Both the position numbers and the translations under genes were made by a program. The notes under the pieces are model-generated. The model did no database searches and was not told where the DNA came from. It worked only from the letters and a program-made list of their open reading frames with translations. Positions 9,901-19,081 of a stretch of DNA of 30,913 bases are shown in pieces. Numbering within the stretch: position 1 is the first letter of the stretch; every line of letters starts with the position of its first letter. Source of the stretch: Emiliania huxleyi CCMP1516 (lineage: Eukaryota > Haptophyta > Isochrysidales > Noelaerhabdaceae); the NCBI RefSeq assembly GCF_000372725.1, contig NW_005201732.1, positions 402,875 through 433,787 on the forward strand, read 5' to 3'.

Positions 9901-11373
9901 AGCACGGAGCACGACGCGGCCCTCCTCGACGCGATCTGGACCGCCGGCTTCCCCTCGCCCCGCCGCCCCGCCTCCGACCTGGCGTGCTGGCGCTCCGCCG
10001 CGCGCCACATCGCCGCGGCGGCGCCGGCCCTCGCCAGCCTCTCGCCCCTCGCCACGGACGGCGAGGCGGGCAGCGAGGCGGCCGAGGTCCCGGCGGACGG
10101 CGGCGACGGCGGCGTGGCGGCGGCCACAAGGGCGCTCAGCGACCGGGCGACGCAGCTGTGCCGCGCCATGCTGGCGTACGAGCGCGAGCAGTCTCGCGAC
10201 CTGGCAAAGGAGGCGGAGGCGCGCGAGCGGCGGCGCGCGGAGGCGGAGGAGAAGCGGCGGCAGCGAGAAGCGGCCGAGGAGGCCAAGCGGCTGGCGCGCG
10301 AGCAAAAGGCGCGCGAGGGGAGGCGGCTGGAGGGTGGCGTTGCGCGGCGGCCACAGCCGTTGGCCCTTGTGGCGCCGTAGGCGCTCGAGCGTGCGGCGGC
10401 GGCCGACGCCAAGGCGGCGGCGGCCGAGGAGAGGCGGCGTGTCAAGGAGGAGCGCCGCGCGGAGCGCGAGAAGGAGGAGGCGAAGAGCGTGGAGCAGCGG
10501 CGCGAGGAGAAGAAGGCGCGCGAGGAGGAGCGGGTCAACAGTTTGCTCGAGCAGGGCAAGAAGGTGTGGGCGGCGTCGCGCGAGGTGGAGGACCTACCCG
10601 ACAAGCGGCCCTACCCGCCCGTGCCGCCCAGCGCGGCGGGCAAGCCGCAGGAGCGGAACCGTTCGTGCCACATCTGCACCCAGGGCATCGCCTCGTGGCG
10701 GGGTGCCTTCACCGCCCCGCTCGGCTGCTCCAAGTGCCCGCGCATCTTTTGCGAGCGCTGCCTCGGCCACCTGCAGGACGAGGCGCTCCTCCCGCTCGCG
10801 GGCAAGCCGCTCTCGACCTTCTTCGACGACCACTGGGACGATTGGACTTGCCTGATGTGCCGCGGCGTCTGTGCCTGCCAGGAGCCGCAGCTCAGCGCAA
10901 AGGTGCCCATCGCCTCCGTCTGCGCCGCCGGCCCCGGCCGCTGCCGCATCAAGACGGCCGAGCCGCACCCATTCCGCTCGGGCGATTCGGTCAGCGTCTC
11001 CGGCTGCAAGCTCGCCGCGTCGGCGGGACCCGTCGCCTCCAAGGCGCTCCAGCCAGTCAACAAGCAGCACGGCTCCGTCACGTGGATCTCGCCCGGCGAG
11101 ATTGAGTTGCGCGCGGACGCGAGCGGCCTGCCCCCCGTCGCCGAGGCGAGCGGCCACGTCACGCTCCCGACGATCGAGAAGCACAAGCGGCGCGGCTGGG
11201 TGGGCGTGACTGGCTCCGGCGCCATCAAGGCGTCGCCCGCCACCGCGGCGGCGGTCACGGGAAAGCGGAAGGGCAGCCCAACGCCGATGAAGCGGAAGGG
11301 CAGCCCCTCGCGGGGCGGCGGGCGCCGCACGCCGAAGAAGACCTCGACGGGCACGCGGAAGGCGAAGGCGTAA
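6965..11373 (+). CDS. CHD6-9-like SNF2 chromatin remodeller with C-terminal CDCA7-type (4CXXC_R1) zinc finger
   Basis: Seven exons: 6965-7831, 7941-8301, 8375-8778, 8922-9279, 9353-9771, 9886-10308 and 10381-11373. All phases agree, giving 1,274 residues with TAA stop. Helicase motifs: GDEMGLGKT (residues 42-50), DEAQ (147-150, where DEAH is usual), [40 protein letters not shown] and CHRIGQ. After the helicase come segments matching the CHD7 subfamily ([16 protein letters not shown]), then SANT/SLIDE-like pieces ([24 protein letters not shown]), a long basic/acidic coiled coil, and a zinc finger at about 1036-1112 ([25 protein letters not shown]). The tail is Lys/Arg/Ser-rich. No chromodomain is seen before the ATPase. 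Expected role: ATP-driven nucleosome remodelling in the nucleus. Five introns have GC donors, one GT. A 69-nt in-frame insert follows motif VI. Confidence 0.85.
8486..8563 (+). repeat. 69-nt in-frame insert flanked by 9-bp direct repeats in the CHD-like gene
   Basis: CCAAGCCGG occurs at 8486-8494 and again at 8555-8563, exactly 69 nt apart. The segment between is more A-rich than its surroundings and adds 23 residues directly after helicase motif VI (RIGQTKP), where family members run straight into VTVYRLVT. It stays open, so it may be translated. As an intron it would need unusual CC-AG borders. Confidence 0.7.
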
Positions 11374-11761
11374 GCGATGATGAACCGGCCGGCACGCGAG
11401 GTTGCAGGTTGAGAGTGGGGCACCGACCGGCATCGGCAGTGGCCACCGCGAACCGGGGCCTCGTCGTGGCAGAAAGGATGAGGGGGCGGCAGGGAGATGT
11501 GCACAGAGGGGCATGTGCAACGCTCTCCTATATGCCGTAATGCTGAAAACACATTCGTATAAAAGTGCCTACGCCCGCCGCGTGGCCTCCGCGACCCGGC
11601 GCACCCCCTGGCCCTGCACCGCACGGGGCACCCCCAAGAGCGCGGAGCCGGAGACCCGGAGCCCCGTCCGCCGTGCCGTCCAATCTGAATCTCAAGCAGC
11701 CCGCCTCAGGGCCAGGGCGGCCTCGACAGCCAGCGCGCAGGCGGTGACGGCTGATCGGCGC
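11374..11761. other. Intergenic region between convergent CHD-like and SMC6 genes
   Basis: Short 3' flank shared by the two convergent genes. AT content rises locally around 11520-11570, as expected for 3' UTR and polyadenylation sequence. No gene seen. Confidence 0.6.
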
Positions 11762-14700
11762 TCACCGCACGTCCTTCATCTTTATGACGTGCGGCGGGTT
11801 CGCGCGCCCCTTGAGGAAGGGGTGCATGTCCTGAGGCGTCAGGAAGATGAACTGGCGGTGCTGCTGCGTGCTGGTGAGCTCGAGCAGCGCGTCGACGGCG
11901 ATCTTGCGGTACGTGTCGTCCATGAAGACGTCAAACTCGTCGAGCACGCGGAAGGGCGTCTCCATGAACTCCCACATCGACAGCTCAAAGGCGAGCGTCG
12001 TGAAGGAGCGCTCGCCGCCCGACAGGTTGCGCGCGTCGGTGGTGCCCGCGGCGTGCGCGTCCTGCGAGTTGCGCACGACCTGCAGCGAGAGCTTCTCCTC
12101 GCGGTGGTTGAAGTCGAGGTTGCCGGCGTGCCCCTTGCGCGTGAGGCGGCCGTTGAAGTCGAGCGCCGCCTGCTTGCCCTTGGCCTTGCAGCTCTTGCGC
12201 CAGAACTTGTACCGCTCATCAAAGTTCTCCTGCGTGCCCTTGGTGGTGAGCTTGATGCCGTCGAGCTCCTCCCTCTTGCGCACCGACACCTCCTGCGTCT
12301 TGCGCGCGAGCTCCTCGAGCGACGACAGCGTCTTGCCGCCGTGCTTCTTCTCCTGCTTCCTCTGGCGCGCCTGCAGCTTCTCGATCTCGCGCTTGATCTC
12401 CTCCTCGCTGCGCTGCTGCGGGTCCTCGACGCGCTCGCCAACCGCCGCCTCCACCTCGGGCAGCAGCCGGTCGATCTCGTCGCGGAGGCGCGCCCCCTCC
12501 TTCTTCGCGGCGTCGCGCGCGGCCTTCGCCTCGTTGCCGGCGCGCTCGAACCTGCGCCAAGGGGTGAGGGGTGAGGGGCCAAGGGCGAGGGCTGGCTTCG
12601 CCTCCTCCGGTGCGCTCGCACTTGCGCAGGCCGTGCTTGGCGCGGCTGACGGGCCCGGTGAGGGCGTCGACCTCGCTCGACTTCTCGTTGATGAGCTCGT
12701 TGAGGCGGGAGAAGCGCTCCTGCACCTCCGACGTCTCGTTTCTGCGGTCGCCCAGCGCCGCCTCGAGCTTGGTCACCTCCGCCTGCGCCTTGGCGAGCTT
12801 CTCCTGCTCCACCCTCAGCGACGACTCGAGCGAGGCGATCTCGCTGCGCGACTCCTCGATCTCCTACGGGCGCGGCGGCGGGCGCGTTACATGCGACGCG
12901 TCCAGCAGCGGGCGGCGAGCCGACGCCTCTCTCCTGCGCGGCCGGGTCGAACTCGCCCTGCTCCACCGCCTGCCGCGCGCGCGCCTTTGCGTCGCTCAGC
13001 TGCTTCTGCAGCGTCTTGACCTCCTTCTTGCCGGCCACCTCCGACTTGACGTCCCGCTCCTTGGCGCGCTCCGCCTCGGTCAGCCGCGCTTTGCACTGCT
13101 TGAGCTCCTCCGCCGCCTCGCGCTGCTGCTTCTGCACACGTCCAACGAGGGAGGTCGGGGGAGAGCCGCGGGCGTGGGCGGGCGGGCGGGCGGGCGGGGG
13201 GAGGGGGGGGGGGGGGGGGCCCAAACACAAAGGGGAGGGGCAAGGCGGCCCCTCCAGGTCCCCCTTCAGGGGCAAAACGTCGGCCCAAAAAACGTTCCCA
13301 AATTGCCCCTCCCAAGGCCTCCGCTCCTCCAGGCCCTGCTTGTCAACGGCGAACGTGGGGCCCTTTTCGATGACAACCGAATGCACCCTGGTCGGCCCTC
13401 CCTGGGGGAACTTGAGGCGCGTCTTGGGCAGCGCCTCGCGGGCCTCCTCCTCGGGGGGGATGAACACCCCCCCCTGCGGCCAAAAGGGGCCCCCAGGGTG
13501 AAAGGAAGGGGGCGGTACCCCAAAGGCGGGTGGGGTGGCGGTGTCGGTGGCGGTGTCCGTGGNNNNNNNNNNNNNNNNNNNNNNNNNNNNNNNNNNNNNN
13601 NNNNNNNNNNNNNNNNNNNNNNNNNNNNNNNNNNNNNNNNNNNNNNNNNNNNNNNNNNNNNNGGCCGGAGCGTGATCCCGCCCTCGAGCGACGCGCTGAC
13701 CTCGTCCTTCGCTGCTGGCATCGTATGTCGACTTCGTCGACGAGAGAACGGCGTTTGCGTTCAGTACCAGACCGTCGCGCGTGAGGAGTGGGGTGGGGTT
13801 GTGGTCGCTTTGAACCTCCCAGCGTTTCTTTTTCTTGCGTCTTGGAATGAAGAATTTTAAAGGGTAGCGGATTGGGATACTGGCCCGGGGGGGGGGGCGG
13901 AGCACAGAGGGGAGGGGCGAGGCGGCGCCTCGAGGTCGCGCTTCAGGTGCGAGACGTCGGCGCAGAGCACGTTCCCGACTTGCCCCTCCCAAGGCCTCCG
14001 CTCCTCGAGGCCCTGCTTGTCGACGGCGTACGTGGTGCCGTTCTCGATGACGACCGACTGCACCCTGGTCGGCCCTCCCTGCGGGAACTTGAGGCGCGTC
14101 TTGTGCAGCGCCTCGCGCGCCTCCTCCTCGGTGGGGATGAGCAGCCGCGCCTGCGGCCGAGAGGGGCCACGAGGGTGAGAGGAAGGGGGCGGTACCGCAG
14201 AGGCGGGTGGTGTGGCGGTGTCGGTGGCGGTGTCGGTGGCGGCGGAAGTGGTGGCGGTGGCGGCGGAGTGGTGGCGGTGGCGGTGGCAGAGGTGGCGGTG
14301 GCGGCGGAAGTGGTGGCGGTGGCGGTGGCAGAGGTGGCCTCCGGCTGGGAGAGGTCGACGATCGCGTTGAAGGCGTGGTCGTCCTCGACGTTGATGACCT
14401 CGAGCACGACGTCGAAGCGTGCGAGGTGCGGGTTCTGCGCGCGCTGGGTCACCTCGATGCGCCGCGCCGAGAAGCGCGCCTCGCGCGGCCGCTTGAACAC
14501 GCGCAACACGCTGCTGAGAGAAGGCACGCTCGGCGGGCCGGGCTTGAGCCCGTGGGCCAGCCTGCGCAGCAGCTCCTCGTCCTCCTTCTCCGCCACGACA
14601 AACTGGGAGAGGCCGCGCAGGCCGCCGAGCGCCGCCTCCGCCGCCTTGGCGAACTCCTCCTTCCCCGCCTTCATCTTGACGTACGAGCCGAGCGGCCCGA

Positions 14701-16518
14701 TCGGCGGCGAGCGGAAGGACCTCTCGTTCTTCTTGACGGCGGCGATCAGCTCCGGCATCTGCGGGTGCAGCCGCTTGGAGACGTCGAACGAGTCCCGGTC
14801 GAGCCCGCGCCGGTCGTCGGCGATCTGCTGCAGCCTCCGCTCCGCGTCGGTCACCTCCGCGCGGCTTGCCTCGATCCCCTCCATCGCGGCGTCGTGCTGC
14901 CGCTTGCTCGCCTGCAGCGCCTGCTGCTTCTCGCCGATCGCCCGCTGCAGCGCGGCCACCTCCTCCTCCGCCTCGAGCCGGTCCCGCTCGAGCGCCGCGC
15001 GCTGCGTCTGCTGGTTCTTCTCGAGGTCCTCGAGGTAGCCGTCGAGCCGCAGCTTCGCCTGACGCGCGCTCGAGGGAGGCGTGCGGGAGGGGTGTCTACG
15101 AGGCGTCTGCGTCGTGCGTGCGCCGCTCTCGCCTGCGTTATCTGCTCCTCGAGCGTCTGCCCCTCGTCGCGCGCCGTGGTCGCCGCGCGCTGCGCCAGCT
15201 TGATGCTCTTCTTGCGCTTGTTCTGCGCCTCCAGCAGCGCCTTGCCACTCGAGGACGCGTCCTGCGCCTGCTTCATCAGGTCGTCCGCCTCGGCCTGCGC
15301 CTCCTGCAGCGCCTTCTCCTGCGCCTTGAACTCGTCGCGCGCCGCGCTGTGCTCCTGCGTGTTCTTGCGCAGGTCCGCCTCCGCCGCCGCCTCCGCCGCG
15401 CTCTGCGCCTCCAGCCTCTTCTCGCGCTCGGCGATGCAGGCCCACATCGCAACTTTGTTGAGCTCCTCCAGCTGGGCGTCCATCCGCTTGAGCGCCACCG
15501 CGCCGTCGTACTCGGCCTTGGCCTTGGCCGCCGCCTCCTCGTACGTGGGCAGCTTTGCCTCGGCCGCCTCCACGTCCGCCTTTGCCTTTTCGATCATCGA
15601 CAGCGTCTGTTGGTGCTTCTCCTTCATGTCCTTGAGGTTGGACGCCTCGAGGAAAAAGTCGTACAACGTCACCTGAGGCGCGCGAGACGCGGTGGAGGCG
15701 GCGGCCGTAGCGGCGGCGGCCGGGGCGGCCGGGGCGGCCGGGGCGGCCGGGGCGGCCGGGATGGCGGGGGGGCCGGAGGCGCGTGCGAGGGGCGCGGGGG
15801 TGGAGGCGGGCGGCCGGGCGGCGGCCTCGTTGTTGTTGCCGTGCAGAAACTTCTTGGCGTGCTCCTGCGTCAGCACGGCGCACGGGTTGTCCGCCTTGAT
15901 GTTGAAGTGCTCGCACAGCCTGGACACCTCGCCCTTGTTCACCTTCATCCGGCCGGAGCCGTCCCCGCGCGAGAGGTAGTACCCGCCGCCGCCCACCTAG
16001 CCGTGAGCACCGCGCCGTGAGCGTGACCTGCATCGCGTGTGCGGCCGCCAGGGGCAAGAGCGCACCTTTTCGATCCGGTGCTCGACGACGACCGTCTCGC
16101 CAAAGTCGTCGGGCCTGTACGGGTCGCCCCCCCCGTTGGCGATGTGGATCTTGATGCACGCGGAGTCCGCGCCGTGCTTGATGTAGTTCTTGTGCGTGCT
16201 CGTGTTCTTGCCGCTCGCCTGTGCCTTGCAGCCGAGTCCCGCCTGCAGCGCGAGCACGACGGCGGACTTGCCCGAGCCGTTCTTGCCGACGATGAAGTTG
16301 ACGTGGGGGTCGAGCTCCACACGCAGGTGGCTGTGGTTCATGAAATTCTCGACGACCACCTCACGGACGACGCCGTTCTCGTACTCCTGCGGCGCAGACG
16401 CAGGCCCCTTCCGCCCGCCACTCTTGCTGCGCTTGGGCGCGCTGCCGCCGGTTTCCCCGTCAGAAACATCGTCAAGGTCCTCGACAGGCGTCGCGGGCTC
16501 CGCACGCTTCCGGGGCAT
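11762..16518 (-). CDS. SMC6: SMC6, structural maintenance of chromosomes protein 6 (SMC5/6 complex)
   Basis: Eight exons on the minus strand: 16518-16066, 15996-15826, 15672-15133, 15058-14339, 14150-13929, 13131-12934, 12863-12619 and 12551-11762. They total 1,112 residues, close to human SMC6, and all phases agree. Walker A is GKNGSGKS (78-85). SMC6-specific text follows (FNIKADNPCAVLTQEHAKKFL), then a coiled coil, a hinge from about residue 503 (PIGPLGSYVKMK) to about 700, a second coil, the signature LSGGERSF (1026-1033) and Walker B FRVLDEFDVFMD (about 1050-1061). The N-terminus is basic, possibly a nuclear signal. SMC6 pairs with SMC5 in a ring ATPase for recombination repair and replication-fork stability. 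Four introns start GC, two GT; the intron 12933-12864 appears to start GA. The 13132-13928 intron contains the scaffold gap and duplicated sequence, probably an assembly error. Confidence 0.9.
13220..13562. repeat. Low-quality duplicate of SMC6 exon 5 region at a contig end
   Basis: This segment aligns along its length with 13899-14239 (SMC6 exon 5 and part of its upstream intron). The differences are mostly bases replaced by a neighbouring base, for example GGGCAAAACG here against GTGCGAGACG at about 13948. That pattern looks like base-calling error at a read end. It stops at the N run, so it is most likely an unmerged overlap between contigs. Confidence 0.75.
13563..13662. other. Assembly gap of exactly 100 N
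   Basis: One hundred consecutive N, the usual placeholder for a scaffold gap of unknown size. It falls in the SMC6 intron between exons 5 and 6. Confidence 0.99.
13663..13883 (-). repeat. Inverted copy of the CHD-like gene start (6802-7023)
   Basis: The reverse complement of this stretch matches about 6802-7023, including the CHD-like start codon and first 19 or so codons, with only a couple of differences that I can see near 13754-13766. It begins at the N gap and ends at a G-run joining SMC6 intron sequence. A chimeric contig end is the simplest reading; a true duplication is the alternative. Confidence 0.8.
14200..14338. repeat. GGTGGC-type simple repeat within an SMC6 intron
   Basis: Imperfect hexamer-like repeats of GGTGGC, GGTGTC and GGCGGA fill most of the 188-bp intron between SMC6 exons 4 and 5. 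The array has no stops in several frames and so extends neighbouring open frames artificially. Confidence 0.7.
15714..15763. repeat. 9-bp tandem repeat (GGCGGCCGG) within an SMC6 intron
   Basis: About five copies of a GC-only 9-mer lie in the 153-bp intron between SMC6 exons 2 and 3. It stays open as an Ala/Pro stretch, but SMC6 homologues run directly from the KKFL segment to the YDFFLEASNL segment, so I treat it as intronic. Confidence 0.65.
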
Positions 16519-16982
16519 GCCGGTTGTTGCCCTTTTCGCGCCGGTGCCTGGCGAGGTACTCCACGCCTCCCCGGTCCCCCCTGGTTCCCGTACACCCTCC
16601 CCCTCCCCCGCGCGCAGCGCGGCCTCCGCAGCGGCGCGCAGCGCCGCTGCACCCCGCCGGCGGCGGGAGCGCCGCAGGCGGCTCGACAGAGCCCCTTGCA
16701 CTAGCCACGACGACACACTAGAGCCGGGGCGGCCTTACGCCCACCTTTTAATCCCCAAACACACGCCACCCCGCTAGTTCTAGCATCGTTCGCCCCGCCC
16801 CGTCCAGGGGGAGGATGCCATGCCGCAAAGTGCGCGTCACAGACCTGTGAGCCAGGACGGAAAAGGTGTGAGTGAACGGCGCGCAGGTGGCAAGGAGGGC
16901 GGGAGGGCTGGAGGGCGGGGAGCGGTGAGGGCGGCGAGGGCGATGAGAGAGGGGAGGGCCGCGCGCACCCGGTCGGCAGCGA
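16519..16982. other. 5' flank of SMC6 and 3' flank of the next minus-strand gene
   Basis: The SMC6 frame stays open upstream of the ATG at 16518 but no earlier in-frame ATG is present, so 16518 is the preferred start. The rest is GC-rich flank. No other gene seen. Confidence 0.5.
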
Positions 16983-17783
16983 CTACTCGCCGCTGCCGAT
17001 AGTCGCCACAGCGTTGGCGTTGGACTGCACCGGCACTGGTTCGGGCTCCAGCTCCAGCTCCAGCAGCTGCTTTTCATCCATCTTGTCGAGGATCGCCGTG
17101 CGCTGCTTGTCGGCGGTGAAGCTCTTGGAGAGCGCCTGCTTTGCGCCCACAGCTTTTGCCAGCCGGCGCTGAACCCTCGTCGTGATCGTCACCTCCCTGT
17201 CCTCGATTTGCTCCCGCGTATACCTACCGTACTCCGTGGCTGGCGTGAGTGGCGAGTCCAAAACGGGACGGCGAGTCTGACAAGTTGAGGACCTAATCGC
17301 CCGCTGCGACACAGCAAAGTTGTAATCAAAGTCTCGCCGCGACTGCGACGTCGGCTTCACGTCCGCCGCCGCCGGCTCTTGCCCGGCCTCCGCCTCCGGT
17401 GACGCCGCCTCCGCCGCCGCCGCCGCCGCCGCCGCCGCCTCCGCCGCCTCCGCCGCCGCCGCCGCCTCGGTCGTCTCCGCCAGCTCCATCAGCGCCACCA
17501 CCGCGCGCGCATGCTCGCCGTCCGGGTCGGCCGGAGCGAGCACGACACCGCGGCGCGCCTGCTCGCGCGAGGCCGCGCGGGCGGTGGAGGTGCACCTCTC
17601 GCAAACCGCCTTGATCTTATCGCCCGACGTCTTGGCATACGCCAGCCCATCAGGCGGCGCGGCGGTCGAGTGGGCGTACTTGGCCACGATCTGCTCATTG
17701 TAGAGCTGGGCAGCGCGGTCGTACATCCACATCGAGAGCACACCCTTCTTTGCCTCGCTCGCCTCGCCCATGGCTGTAGTCAT
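16983..17783 (-). CDS. Hypothetical protein with polyalanine tract
   Basis: An ATG at 17783 opens a 266-residue frame. The N-terminal ~85 residues are mixed and soluble-looking (WMYDRAAQLYNEQIVAKYAHS), with an isolated CERC pair. An alanine/glutamate tract from GCC repeats follows (about 17400-17470). The C-terminal part is charged and probably helical (REQIEDREVTITTRVQRRLA; LDKMDEKQLLELELEPEP). A 69-nt stretch (17292-17224) has GT and AG borders and may be an in-frame intron; its removal would leave the frame intact. I do not recognise the family. Confidence 0.5.
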   Translation of the reverse strand: MTTAMGEASEAKKGVLSMWMYDRAAQLYNEQIVAKYAHSTAAPPDGLAYAKTSGDKIKAVCERCTSTARAASREQARRGVVLAPADPDGEHARAVVALMELAETTEAAAAAEAAEAAAAAAAAAEAASPEAEAGQEPAAADVKPTSQSRRDFDYNFAVSQRAIRSSTCQTRRPVLDSPLTPATEYGRYTREQIEDREVTITTRVQRRLAKAVGAKQALSKSFTADKQRTAILDKMDEKQLLELELEPEPVPVQSNANAVATIGSGE

Positions 17784-17925
17784 CGCCTACCGGACGTGAC
17801 TCGGTGGACGGCGGTCAGGACGGGCTGCTAGACGCATGGGGAAACGACAGAGAGTACTGCACTTGCGTTTGGGGCTGCTTGGGTGGGGATAGGGCGGGCG
17901 CCTGGGTCATGAGCGTGATCTCGGT

Positions 17926-18687
17926 CTATGCGTCGTCGTCTGAAGCCGCCGCCGCCTCCCCTCCCTCTGCCTGCCGCACCGCGGCATCCACTACTGCATC
18001 GGGGATCGCGTAGAGCTCCGCACTAATGGCCGCCGCGCTCGCAGCCGCCGCTGCAGTCGCAGCCGCCTCTGCCGCCTCTGCCGCCGAGTACCACAGCTGC
18101 GCGCCAGCGTTCCAACACGCCCCGCACATCCTCTGAAAGCGGCACCTGTCCCCGGGCTCGCGACTGGAGTCGAAGTAGGGCTGGCAGAGGGTCGGCGGGT
18201 CGTGTATCATCGACTGAGCGGCACACCTTGCGCCAATGCAAGGGAACCGGTGCTTTGTCGCCTGCAGCGCCGGCGCTCCATAGGGCACGCCGCGCCAGGT
18301 GTGCGGCACATATAGAGGAGCTGGGGTTGCTGACGACGTTGCCGCCGTGGAGGCCGATGGTCCGGCGCCCACGGCTTGGTTGGTAGCCATCCCCGCAACC
18401 TCGGACGGCGCGGAGGGCAAGCCCCCCGCGCCGTCCAGCACCCCCGTCGAACACGGGGGCTGAGCGTCGAACACGCCCGTGTTCGACGGGTGGGGGGCAA
18501 CCAGTTCCGGCGCTCCCCTACCGAACCACGCACCGCCCGCCCATGCCGACTTCCGTCCTCCCGCCGCCCTCCCCCCTTCCCGCCCCTCCGCCCTCGCCAT
18601 CCCCCATCTGTGCGCCCCTCCCCGTCCGCTCCCTCCTGGCTTGTCAGCCGCCCCACCGAGGGCACCATGAAGTGTAGCGATCGCCAT
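17926..18687 (-). CDS. Hypothetical cysteine-containing protein with alanine-rich C-terminus
   Basis: The open frame reaches 18801, but only from TTG; the first in-frame ATG is at 18687. A pyrimidine-rich stretch ending in CAG upstream may mark a 3' splice site, so a missing first exon is possible. The first half is Gly/Ala/Pro-rich. The middle has a compact segment with six cysteines (FPCIGARC, LCQPYFDSS, RCRFQRMCGACW), perhaps metal-binding or disulphide-linked. An Ala/Glu helix-like stretch and an acidic end (ASDDDA) follow. The family is not recognised. The cysteine segment is the main reason to believe the strand. Confidence 0.4.
   Translation of the reverse strand: MAIATLHGALGGAADKPGGSGRGGAHRWGMARAEGREGGRAAGGRKSAWAGGAWFGRGAPELVAPHPSNTGVFDAQPPCSTGVLDGAGGLPSAPSEVAGMATNQAVGAGPSASTAATSSATPAPLYVPHTWRGVPYGAPALQATKHRFPCIGARCAAQSMIHDPPTLCQPYFDSSREPGDRCRFQRMCGACWNAGAQLWYSAAEAAEAAATAAAAASAAAISAELYAIPDAVVDAAVRQAEGGEAAAASDDDA
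18443..18490. repeat. 15-bp perfect inverted repeat
   Basis: CCCGTCGAACACGGG (18443-18457) and its exact reverse complement CCCGTGTTCGACGGG (18476-18490) are separated by 18 bp. The spacer ends with a third, direct copy of GTCGAACACG (18466-18475). It lies inside the hypothetical minus-strand gene and would also fold as a hairpin in RNA. Confidence 0.85.
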
Positions 18688-18801
18688 CTCGCTGGCCTCT
18701 CCGCAAGGCCCCCCGACCGCGTCGAACTCATCGGCGCGGGCTCTCTCGGCTACGGGACCGGCCCCAGCTTCGGCTGAGGGCTGACAAGCTGCCGAGCCCA
18801 A

Positions 18802-19081
18802 ATCACACTGTGAGCGTCGTGATTTCTTGTTGGTTTTCTAAAATCTCTCTCGAGTGCAACTGGGGCTAAAAAATCGAGGAAATCCGCAGCGGCCTCCTCC
18901 TATGCGTGTTTTTAACTGCCCAGCCTAATGTGGCGAAGCCCGGGGCAAGGAGAAGGAGAAGAAGGAGAACTCCACTCAAAAAAGAAAGTCAGGAAATATC
19001 CAAGAACTGCCTCGCTGGTGAGGTCGACCCCACCTTTTTCTGTGCTCTACCGACGGCTGAGCAGCATCAAGCCAGCGCTCG
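18802..19081. promoter_or_regulatory. Divergent intergenic region (candidate bidirectional promoter)
   Basis: About 280-390 bp separates a minus-strand gene from the plus-strand ABHD-like gene. It is clearly more AT-rich than both genes, with T-rich and A-rich runs at 18826-18880 and 18978-18990. The position suits a shared promoter. No specific motif could be assigned. Confidence 0.4.

Noticed and set aside
8610..10604. 664-residue minus-strand open frame
   Set aside because: Lies wholly antisense to CHD-like exons and introns; Arg/Ala/Ser-rich shadow.
13663..13883. A second CHD-like gene start on the minus strand
   Set aside because: Borders an N gap and stops at a homopolymer join; better explained as a chimeric contig end.
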